This document shows, one piece after another, positions 1 to 5,205 of a DNA stretch of 5,205 nt. The stretch is taken from positions 1 to 5,205 of the forward strand of contig CAKZXL010000572.1 of NCBI GenBank assembly GCA_937883885.1, written 5' to 3'. A program made the position numbers and the translations under genes. The stretch comes from an uncultured Aquincola sp. Lineage in GTDB: Bacteria; Pseudomonadota; Gammaproteobacteria; Burkholderiales; Burkholderiaceae. Within the stretch, counting starts at the first letter, position 1, and the number at the start of each line of letters is the position of its first letter. A model generated the notes under the pieces. The model worked only from the letters and a program-made list of their open reading frames with translations. It was not told where the DNA came from and made no database searches.

Positions 1-1177
1 GGAAGGAAGCCGCGCCGAAGTCGCTGAGCAGCGCCCCGCCCTGCCCGTCGACCAGCAGGTTGTGCGCATACAGGTCGCCATGGCTCAGGCCCTTGTCGTG
101 CAAGTGGGCCAGCGCCGCCGCGGCCGCCTGTGCGATGGCCTGGGCATGGGCTGCAGGCAGCCGCAGGCCGGGCGCATACACGTCGCGGCTGCAGCTGGCC
201 ATGCTGGGCGGCCCGGCCAGTGCCGCCCACTGCGGCGGCAGCCGGCGCATCACCAGGCCTTGCGTGCCCTGCGGGTGGCCCTGCAGCACGCCCAGCAGGC
301 CCACCAGCGCCGGATGCCGGCCGGCCGCCAGCGTGGCGGCCATCTCGCACTGGGGCAGGCCGTCGCTGGTCATCGCGCCCTTGAACAGCTTGACCGCCAC
401 GTCCTGCGGCGGCCCTTCGGCCGGCTGCCAGCGGGCGGCATGGATGTGGCCGGATGCACCTTCGCCCAGCAAGGCCTGCAGCTGCAGCGCCGACCAGGCG
501 ATGGCGGGCGCCTGAGCCTGCGACTGGGCTGCCTGCTCGCGCGCGGCGCTGAAAGGGTTGCCCGCATGCGCCAGCCAGGCCAGCCGCGGCAGCGCCAGCA
601 ACTCGTCGGGCAGGGCGTGATGCAGTTGCTCGAACTGGTTGGCCGCCAGGCGCAGCAGCTCCAGCCGCTGCAGCCGGCCCAGGCCTTCGGGCAGGCGCTG
701 CAGCCGGTTGCCGGCCAGCATCAGCTTTTGCATCGGCGCGCAATCGGCCAGCGTGGGCGGCAGCTCGGCCACCTGGTTGTCGGTGAGGATCAACCAGCGC
801 AGCGTGGGCGCCAGCGACTGCGCCGGCACGTGGGTGATGCGGTTGGCCTTGAAGCCCATCGTGTCCAGCCGCGGCAGCCGGCCCAGCACCGGCGGCAGCA
901 CCTCGAAGCCGTTGCCCGACGCGAACAGCGTGTGCAGCCGGCTCAGCGTGGCCAGGCCCTCGGGCAGCGTGGCCAGCGCGTTGTTCGACAGGTCCAGCAC
1001 CTCCAGCGTGTCGGCCAGCGACAGCACTTCAGGCGGCAGCTCGGTCAGGCCGCAGCCGCGCAGGTCGAGCCGGGTGGCGCCTTGCAGCTGGCCGGCGCGC
1101 AGGCGGGCCAGGGTGTCGGCGGGCGAGGGTGCGGGGGGCGTGGGTGCAGGCGTGGTGGGGGCGGGCGCGGCGGTCAT
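1..1177 (-). CDS. Leucine-rich-repeat protein kinase (3' end outside window)
   Basis: An open frame of 392 codons runs from ATG 1175-1177 to the left edge without a stop. Residues 1-20 are a Pro/Ala/Thr-rich, probably disordered leader. Residues about 35-210 form seven to eight leucine-rich repeats of about 23 residues, with the pattern LxxLxLxxNxLxxLPxxL. Residues from about 228 form a protein-kinase fold: glycine loop GEGASG (238-243), AVK with the ATP-binding Lys263, a likely helix-C Glu278, catalytic loop HGDLYAHN (366-373, Asp368 and Asn373) and DFG (386-388). All core catalytic residues are present, so an active Ser/Thr-type kinase is expected. The HRD arginine is Gly, so control by activation-loop phosphorylation may differ. 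No signal peptide or membrane segment is visible, so it is probably cytoplasmic, with the LRRs as ligand or partner sensor. The start overlaps the transporter stop and has no good Shine-Dalgarno sequence. The C-lobe after DFG is missing. Substrate unknown. Confidence 0.88.
   Translation of the reverse strand, partial: MTAAPAPTTPAPTPPAPSPADTLARLRAGQLQGATRLDLRGCGLTELPPEVLSLADTLEVLDLSNNALATLPEGLATLSRLHTLFASGNGFEVLPPVLGRLPRLDTMGFKANRITHVPAQSLAPTLRWLILTDNQVAELPPTLADCAPMQKLMLAGNRLQRLPEGLGRLQRLELLRLAANQFEQLHHALPDELLALPRLAWLAHAGNPFSAAREQAAQSQAQAPAIAWSALQLQALLGEGASGHIHAARWQPAEGPPQDVAVKLFKGAMTSDGLPQCEMAATLAAGRHPALVGLLGVLQGHPQGTQGLVMRRLPPQWAALAGPPSMASCSRDVYAPGLRLPAAHAQAIAQAAAAALAHLHDKGLSHGDLYAHNLLVDGQGGALLSDFGAASF
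1174..1177 (-). promoter_or_regulatory. ATGA stop/start overlap (translational coupling)
   Basis: On the minus strand, the TGA of the transporter (1174-1176) and the ATG of the LRR kinase (1175-1177) share two bases. No convincing Shine-Dalgarno sequence precedes the kinase ATG, so its translation probably depends on ribosomes terminating on the transporter frame. This implies one mRNA and linked expression of the two proteins. Confidence 0.8.
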
Positions 1178-2433
1178 GCCCCGGATTGTCGGCCGCGGCC
1201 GTCGCCGGCCTGGGCCGCCGCAGGCGCCTGCCCCCGGCCCCGCGGCAGGCTGCCCCAGGCCAGCGCCGCGGCGATCCAGGCACCGGCGGCCATGCCGGCC
1301 ACCATGGGCAGCGGCCGGCCGTCGGTGAACAGGCCCACCACCGCCATCATCAGCGTGCCGGTCGCCATCTGCAGCGTGCCCAGCAGGGCCGAGGCCGCGC
1401 CGGCATGGGCGCCATGTTCTTCCAGCGCCAGCACCGAGGTGGTGGGAATCACCAGCCCCATCAAGCCGCTGGCGATGAAGTACAGCACCAGCAGCACCAC
1501 CAGCCGGTCGCCGCCGGTGGCGTAGTACAGCAGCATCGCGCCCATCACCGCCGCGCAGGCGGTGGCCGCACCGCGCGCCAAGGGCGCCAGGCCGAAGCGT
1601 TCACCCAGCGGGCCGTTGAGCTGTGAAGCCCCGAAGAACGCCGCCGCATTGACGCCGAAGGCCACGCTGTAGGTGGCCGGCGCCAGGCCGTAGTGGTCGA
1701 TCATCACGAACGAGGAATTGGCCAGGTACACGAAGAAGCCCGCCATCGCAAAGCCGCCGGTGAACACCAGGCCCAGGTAGTGGCGGTCGCGCAGCAGCGC
1801 GCCGTACACCGCGGCGGCGTTGCCTTGCGCGGCGGCCCGGCGCTCGGCCGGCAGCCGGGTTTCGGCCAGCGAGGTGGCCATCAAGGCCATGCCCGCCAGC
1901 GCGGCCACCGCCACCGCCCAGAACACGCTGCGCCAGCCGGCCAGCGCAATGGCCAGGCTGCCGGCCAGCGGCGCCAGGATGGGCGACACGCTGAACACCA
2001 GCATCAGCAGCGACATCAGCCGCGCCGCGTCGGTGCCGGTGTGCAGGTCGCGCACCACCGCCCGCGGAATGGCCATGCCGGCCGCCGCCCCCAGGCCCTG
2101 CACGAAGCGCAGCGCCACCAGGGTGTGGATGTCGGTGGCCAGTGCGCAGCCCACGCTGGCCAATGCGAACAGCGCCAGCCCGGCATACAGCGGCGGCTTG
2201 CGGCCGAAGCGGTCGGACAGTGTGCCGAACACCATCTGCCCCGCGGCCAGCGCGACGAAAAACACCGTCAGGCTGGCCTGCACCGCCCCGATGCCGGCGC
2301 CCAGGCTGGCGCCGATGGCCGGCAGCGCGGGCAGGTACATGTCGATGGCGAACGGCCCGATGGCCGACAGCAGGCCCAGCACCAGGGCCAGGCGGAAGAA
2401 GCGGGGAGACGACGAGCGGGGAGACGAAGACAT
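1174..2433 (-). CDS. Bcr/CflA family MFS drug-efflux transporter
   Basis: A 419-residue inner-membrane protein of the major facilitator superfamily, drug:H+ antiporter-1 (12-helix) type, expected to export drugs or other small molecules using the proton gradient. Visible marks: TM1 ending in the Bcr/CflA-typical DMYLPALPAI (Asp31 onward), loop 2-3 motif A GTLSDRFGRK (70-79), TM4 RFVQG (109-113), TM5 motif-C-like SPILAPLAGS (150-159), and a hydrophilic central loop around 190-218 between the two six-helix halves. Length fits the family (about 400). Start: ATG 2431-2433 is chosen because it gives a normal short N-terminus (MSSSPRSSS before TM1). An in-frame TTG at 2452-2454 would add seven residues, and an in-frame TAG at 2470-2472 bounds the frame. 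Neither start has a strong Shine-Dalgarno sequence. The C-terminal tail from about 397 is a hydrophilic Gly/Ala/Arg-rich cytoplasmic extension. It is the first gene of an overlapping pair with the LRR kinase. The substrate cannot be read from sequence. Confidence 0.92.
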   Translation of the reverse strand: MSSSPRSSSPRFFRLALVLGLLSAIGPFAIDMYLPALPAIGASLGAGIGAVQASLTVFFVALAAGQMVFGTLSDRFGRKPPLYAGLALFALASVGCALATDIHTLVALRFVQGLGAAAGMAIPRAVVRDLHTGTDAARLMSLLMLVFSVSPILAPLAGSLAIALAGWRSVFWAVAVAALAGMALMATSLAETRLPAERRAAAQGNAAAVYGALLRDRHYLGLVFTGGFAMAGFFVYLANSSFVMIDHYGLAPATYSVAFGVNAAAFFGASQLNGPLGERFGLAPLARGAATACAAVMGAMLLYYATGGDRLVVLLVLYFIASGLMGLVIPTTSVLALEEHGAHAGAASALLGTLQMATGTLMMAVVGLFTDGRPLPMVAGMAAGAWIAAALAWGSLPRGRGQAPAAAQAGDGRGRQSGA

Positions 2434-2484
2434 CCGCCATTCTGGCCTGCCCAAGGTGCCCGCACCTGCCTAGACAAGTTAGGG

Positions 2485-2504
2485 ACCCCTTCCCCCGCAG
2501 GGGT
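2485..2504. repeat. Inverted repeat, 6-bp stem, 8-base loop
   Basis: ACCCCT (2485-2490) and AGGGGT (2499-2504) are perfect reverse complements around a C-rich loop. It lies midway between the divergent starts and could be a dyad operator or a hairpin in a leader transcript. No T-run follows on either strand, so it does not look like an intrinsic terminator. Confidence 0.45.
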
Positions 2505-2528
2505 GTGGACCCGCCCCTTAAGAAGGCT

Positions 2529-2549
2529 GGCGCCTGCGCGGCCGGCGCC
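2529..2549. repeat. Repeated GGCGCC palindromes, 9-base spacer
   Basis: GGCGCC occurs at 2529-2534 and 2544-2549. Each copy is itself palindromic, and together they can form a 6-bp stem with a 9-base loop. In DNA of this GC content such hexamers are common, so meaning is uncertain. It is listed because it sits between two other inverted repeats in the same short intergenic region. Confidence 0.35.
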
Positions 2550-2563
2550 TAGGGTTGTCTTCA

Positions 2564-2582
2564 CGCAGGGCCCGGCCCTGCG
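2564..2582 (+). promoter_or_regulatory. Stem-loop just upstream of the Shine-Dalgarno
   Basis: CGCAGGGC (2564-2571) and GCCCTGCG (2575-2582) form a perfect 8-bp GC-rich stem with a 3-base loop (CCG). The stem ends two bases before AAGGAG at 2585-2590. In the mRNA of the downstream gene this hairpin would lie next to the ribosome-binding site without covering it. Possible roles are a 5' mRNA stabiliser, a translation modulator or a protein-binding dyad. No following T-run is present, so it is not a terminator. Confidence 0.55.
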
Positions 2583-2584
2583 CC

Positions 2585-2590
2585 AAGGAG
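2585..2590 (+). promoter_or_regulatory. Strong Shine-Dalgarno, AAGGAG
   Basis: AAGGAG matches the anti-Shine-Dalgarno well and stands seven bases before ATG 2598-2600, which fixes the start of the 728-residue protein. A nearer ATG at 2591-2593 directly abuts the site, is in another frame, and would be spaced too closely. Confidence 0.85.
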
Positions 2591-2597
2591 ATGAACC

Positions 2598-4784
2598 ATG
2601 GAACAGCGCTTCCCCCCCGCCCCCGCGGGCCGCAACGACGGCTGGCAGGTCAGCACCCGCCAGCGCCCCGACTTCCGCCTGCCCCTGGGCGCCTGGCTGT
2701 TCGACGGCAGCGGCCAGCTGGCCGCCCGTGCCGAGGTGAAGGACGGCCGGCTGCAGCTGACCGCCAAGGACCTGGGCCGCGGCCCTGCGCGGCTGTTCGT
2801 CGCGCCGCTGGACGAACGGCTGCTGCAGACCCCACCCACCCCGGCGCAGCTGCAGCGCCTGGGCGCTTATGAGCCGGTGCTGCCCCATGGCGCGCAGCGG
2901 GCGCCGCTGATCGAGATCCCCGGCCAGGTGCTGGACCTGTGGCCCTTCTGCTTCTGCTGGGTGCGTGGCCGGGTCGAACGGCAGCTGGACCACCGCGCCA
3001 TCTGCGGCGCCCGGGTGCATGTGTGCGAGGTGGACCGCCTGCCCTGGCTGATCCAGCGCCTGCCCGAGCGTGAGCTGTACCGCCTGCGCGACGACCTGCT
3101 GAAGCAACTGCGCGAGCCACCTCTGCCGCAGCCCGACCCGGGGCCGGAGCCCTTCGGCCCGCGCCCGCTGTTCCGCAACGGCGCCATCGGCCAGGCAGTG
3201 GCGCTGAACCCGCAGCCGCTGCCGCCGAAGGAGAGCCTGGAGCTGCCGCTGGCGCTGCAGGCCAGCCTGCGCAGCCGCTCGGTCCCGGTGCTGCGACAGG
3301 CGCTGGCCAGCCAGGCCACGCTGATCTGGCCCTGGCTGTGCGGCTGGCCCTACTGGGCCCGCTGGCTGCGCTGCGACGAGGTGGCCACGCTGATCACCGA
3401 CGACCAGGGCCGCTTCGAGACCCTGCTGTTCCACAACTGCCATGGCGACCAGCCCGATCTGTATTTCTGGGTGGAGTACGACTTCGGCAGCGGCTGGGAG
3501 ACGGTGTACCGCCCGCGCATCGCCTGCCACACGCTGTGGGACTACCACTGCGGCACGCTGGTGACGCTGCCGGTGGCCGACCCGCGTGTGCCCGGCTGCG
3601 AAGAAGAGCCCGACCTGCCCGGCCGCCAGGTGGTGGTGCTGGGCATCGGCGCCAACCTGGCCGTGCGTGAAGTGCAGCAGGCCGCCGGCCCGATGCAGGG
3701 CCTGGACAACGGCAACGCGCCGCTGGGCGGCAGCCTGGAGCCGCGGGTGGACTTCAGCCGCTCGGCGCTGATCGGCGCGGGCATTCCGTACTACCGCTGG
3801 TCGTACCGCCGCTTGAGCGGGCCTGATGGCGTGGCCGCCACGGTGGACGCCGGCTCGGTGCCGCTGGGCAGCTGGCAGGTGATGGCGCGCGACGTGTACC
3901 GCCACTACAAGCTGGGCACCAGCTTCCCGTCGGAACGCATGGGCCCGATGCCCACCGCGGGCGTGGATGCGGCGCCGGTGCCCAACCTCTTCCGCATCCG
4001 CCCGGTGGCGCCGCCGGCCGGCACCGAATGGGTGGTGCTGGACGAGCATGTGGACCTGGCCACCGCCTACTTCGACACCCATGCGCTGGCCGGCGCGCCC
4101 ACCGCACCGCCCTGGACGGATGACCTGGCCGCCGGCCGCTACGAGCTGAAGCTGGAGTTGTTCGACCACACCGGCGCGCTGGTGAACTGGACGGCACAAG
4201 GCATCGACCTGCGCATCACCGACCAGGACGCGCCGTTCGGCACCGGCACCGTCACCACCTCGGCCGCGCCGGTCGAGCACCGGGTGCTGGTGGGCGGTGC
4301 CACGATGGGCTTCCGGATGGTGGTGCGGGTGGACAACAACCGGTGCAGCGCCGACATCCAGCCGGTGGGCGGCACCGTCTCGCCCGACCCGTTGTGCGGC
4401 TTTCACCACTACAACAACGCTGGCGACACCGTGGGCCTGGCCTTCGATGCACGGCATGCCAACGGCTTTGCGCAATACAGCTTCAGCGTCACGCGCGGGC
4501 CGGGGCCCGACATCCCCAGCGCCGGCACCAGCGGCCAGTCGGGGGCGCCGGGCAGCAACGGCTATGTGCATACCGGCAGCTTCCGCTACGAGAAGGCGCC
4601 CACCGTGGGCAGCCTGCTGGGCCCCTGCAGCAACGCGGCTTATGCCGAGCACCTGCAGGTGAGCGCCATGGCCACCGACGGTTATGGCCGCCTCAGCGGC
4701 TACGACGCGGCGGACAACGCGGCCTTTGCGCTGGCGGTGCCCTGCCCGACGTGTGAGTGCGAGGAGGAGGCGGGCGGGGCCTGA
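2598..4784 (+). CDS. Uncharacterised 728-aa Cys/Trp-rich beta-sandwich protein
   Basis: I do not recognise a named family. ATG 2598 follows AAGGAG by seven bases; TGA is at 4782-4784. There is no signal peptide and no long hydrophobic helix, so it is apparently cytoplasmic or exported without a Sec signal. Layout: 14-75, beta-type N-terminal segment; 117-145, strands resembling the opening of a transthyretin/CarboxypepD_reg-like domain (VRGRVERQLD, GARVHVCEVD); 146-258, a charged, probably helical insertion with NPQPLPP (204-210) and a Trp-rich patch (five Trp in 244-256); 262-328, strands resembling the closing half (ATLITDDQGRFETLL, then DLYFWVEYDF); 340-480, a mixed region; 500-728, a beta-rich C-terminal part including FDARHANGFAQYSFSVTRG (616-634) and ending with CPTCEC (716-721) and an acidic tail. 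There are 16 cysteines, ten of them between 118 and 334. No catalytic motif is evident. A structural, binding or surface/effector role is possible but unproven. Protein-like composition over the full length supports a real gene. Confidence 0.85.
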   Translation: MEQRFPPAPAGRNDGWQVSTRQRPDFRLPLGAWLFDGSGQLAARAEVKDGRLQLTAKDLGRGPARLFVAPLDERLLQTPPTPAQLQRLGAYEPVLPHGAQRAPLIEIPGQVLDLWPFCFCWVRGRVERQLDHRAICGARVHVCEVDRLPWLIQRLPERELYRLRDDLLKQLREPPLPQPDPGPEPFGPRPLFRNGAIGQAVALNPQPLPPKESLELPLALQASLRSRSVPVLRQALASQATLIWPWLCGWPYWARWLRCDEVATLITDDQGRFETLLFHNCHGDQPDLYFWVEYDFGSGWETVYRPRIACHTLWDYHCGTLVTLPVADPRVPGCEEEPDLPGRQVVVLGIGANLAVREVQQAAGPMQGLDNGNAPLGGSLEPRVDFSRSALIGAGIPYYRWSYRRLSGPDGVAATVDAGSVPLGSWQVMARDVYRHYKLGTSFPSERMGPMPTAGVDAAPVPNLFRIRPVAPPAGTEWVVLDEHVDLATAYFDTHALAGAPTAPPWTDDLAAGRYELKLELFDHTGALVNWTAQGIDLRITDQDAPFGTGTVTTSAAPVEHRVLVGGATMGFRMVVRVDNNRCSADIQPVGGTVSPDPLCGFHHYNNAGDTVGLAFDARHANGFAQYSFSVTRGPGPDIPSAGTSGQSGAPGSNGYVHTGSFRYEKAPTVGSLLGPCSNAAYAEHLQVSAMATDGYGRLSGYDAADNAAFALAVPCPTCECEEEAGGA

Positions 4785-4803
4785 GGGGCGCGCCGGCGGG
4801 CTT
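4785..4803. other. Short convergent gap, no clear terminator
   Basis: Nineteen bases separate the stop codons of two converging genes. The stretch holds the 8-base palindrome GGCGCGCC (4787-4794) and runs into GGGCTTT, but I can draw no stable hairpin followed by a proper T-run on either strand. Termination of both transcripts is therefore unexplained from sequence. Confidence 0.4.
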
Positions 4804-5205
4804 TCAGTAGTGGATCGCCCGCGGCGCCCCGCCGCCCACGGCGACGGCGTCGCCGTTGATCGCGCGTGAGCGTGGCGAGCACAAGAAGGCCACCACGTCG
4901 GCCACTTCGCTGGCGTCCACCAGGTGGCGGATGCTGTTGCCGGCGGCCATCTCGGCCTCCACCTCGGCCGGCGTCAGGCCGCGCTGCGCGGCGCGGGCTT
5001 CGATCAACGGCGCGGTGCGCTCGGTGCGCGTGAGGCCAGGGTGCACCACCGTCACCTGGATGCCGTCCGGCCCCAACTCGTCGGCCATGTTCTTGGCCAG
5101 CGCGGCCACGGCCACGTTGCGGATGCTGCCCACGGTGTTGCCCGCCTGCCGCGCCGCCAGCCCGCTGACGTGCACGATGCGGCCCCAGCCCTGGGCCCGC
5201 ATGCC
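4804..5205 (-). CDS. SDR-family oxidoreductase, C-terminal half, atypical active site
   Basis: The frame is open from the right edge to TGA 4804-4806, giving 133 residues of a protein that is normally about 250-265 residues. The Met at 5200-5202 is taken as internal, and the true start lies outside the window. Recognisable short-chain dehydrogenase/reductase features: strand beta-5 GRIVHVSGLAA with the catalytic-type Ser (codon 5164-5166), the helix ALAKNMADELGPDGIQVTVV, HPGLTRTERT after strand beta-6, and the C-terminal INGDAVAVGGG. Aligning back from ADELG, the usual YxxxK reads GSIRN: Tyr is replaced by Gly (5128-5130) and Lys by Asn (5116-5118). From memory, a GSIRN-type SDR subgroup exists, so this may be a family trait rather than decay. 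The N-terminal Rossmann glycine motif, and thus cofactor preference, is outside the window. It converges on the 728-residue gene and is separately transcribed. Substrate unknown. Confidence 0.85.
   Translation of the reverse strand, partial: GMRAQGWGRIVHVSGLAARQAGNTVGSIRNVAVAALAKNMADELGPDGIQVTVVHPGLTRTERTAPLIEARAAQRGLTPAEVEAEMAAGNSIRHLVDASEVADVVAFLCSPRSRAINGDAVAVGGGAPRAIHY

Larger units (their letters stand above)
2434..2597. promoter_or_regulatory. Divergent intergenic control region
   Basis: This gap separates the minus-strand transporter and the plus-strand 728-residue protein, so it must hold the promoter of the latter and probably that of the transporter-kinase pair. It contains three AT-richer islands (about 2471-2484, 2517-2526 and 2550-2563) set between GC-rich inverted repeats. 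AGACAA (2472-2477) reappears as its reverse complement TTGTCT (2555-2560), and TAGGG occurs at 2480-2484 and 2550-2554; these could be operator half-sites but are short enough to be chance. TAGACA at 2471-2476 resembles a -35 box, but nothing like a -10 box lies 16-18 bases downstream. I see no clear sigma-70 or sigma-54 promoter. Confidence 0.55.

Noticed and set aside
35..1142. Plant-type receptor kinase
   Set aside because: No signal peptide or transmembrane helix lies between the LRRs and the kinase, so the resemblance is in domain order only.
62..1525. Plus-strand open frame of 487 codons
   Set aside because: It is antisense to the LRR kinase and the transporter. The product is a Gln/Arg/His-rich repetitive string that mirrors the leucine repeats of the opposite strand, with no recognisable domain.
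1601..2440. Minus-strand frame of 279 codons overlapping the transporter, with an ATG at 2438-2440
   Set aside because: A shifted reading of the transporter DNA giving an Arg/Gly/Ala/Pro-rich string without membrane helices. The other frame shows all the MFS motifs.
2434..2454. TTG start at 2452-2454 extending the transporter by seven residues
   Set aside because: Possible but less likely: the ATG at 2431-2433 already gives a normal N-terminus, and neither site has a good Shine-Dalgarno sequence. Ribosome profiling or N-terminal sequencing would decide.
1693..2739. Plus-strand open frame of 348 codons
   Set aside because: It is antisense to the transporter, with a His/Gln/Arg/Gly-rich product, and runs through the intergenic region into the 728-residue gene in the wrong frame. 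No supporting start site.
2268..4652. Very long minus-strand open frame (794 codons), longer than any accepted gene
   Set aside because: Its product is rich in His, Gln, Arg and Ala with no domain pattern. It lies antisense to the 728-residue gene, which has a proper ribosome site and protein-like sequence, and its 3' end runs out of frame into the transporter. It is a GC-bias shadow.
4785..4806. Intrinsic terminator between the convergent genes
   Set aside because: The GGCGCGCC palindrome has no usable loop, and the TTT is too short and not directly after a stable stem.

Overview
The window looks like a chromosomal segment of a high-GC Gram-negative bacterium. GC is about 70% by eye and codon third positions are strongly G/C. 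The gene types and protein style suggest a betaproteobacterium of the order Burkholderiales (Leptothrix/Rubrivivax/Ideonella-like). That placement is an inference from composition and recognised families, not from a marker gene. There are four protein genes. No rRNA, tRNA, CRISPR array or insertion sequence was seen, and coding density is high.

Left part (1-2433, minus strand): a two-gene transcription unit. The upstream gene encodes a Bcr/CflA-type major facilitator drug/H+ antiporter. Its stop codon overlaps the start codon of the next gene (ATGA overlap, 1174-1177). That second gene encodes an N-terminal leucine-rich-repeat array fused to a protein kinase domain, and it runs off the left edge just after the DFG motif.

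Middle (2434-2597): a divergent intergenic region of about 164 bases with three short perfect inverted repeats. The last stem-loop ends two bases before a strong Shine-Dalgarno sequence for the plus-strand gene. I could not find a convincing sigma-70 promoter on either strand.

Right part: a 728-residue plus-strand protein (2598-4784) that I cannot assign to a named family. It has no signal peptide, 16 cysteines, a tryptophan-rich patch, an NPQPLPP motif and a CPTCEC tail. Its N-terminal half looks like a transthyretin/CarboxypepD_reg-like beta-sandwich split by a long insertion. It converges, with a 19-base gap, on the 3' end of a minus-strand short-chain dehydrogenase/reductase (SDR) gene that runs off the right edge. 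The SDR appears to lack the usual Tyr and Lys of the YxxxK active site.

How they work together: only the transporter and the kinase are clearly linked, by the overlap. The 728-residue protein may share a control region with that pair, and the SDR is simply a convergent neighbour. The points most worth following up are the unclassified 728-residue protein, the transporter-kinase coupling and the active-site-degenerate SDR.
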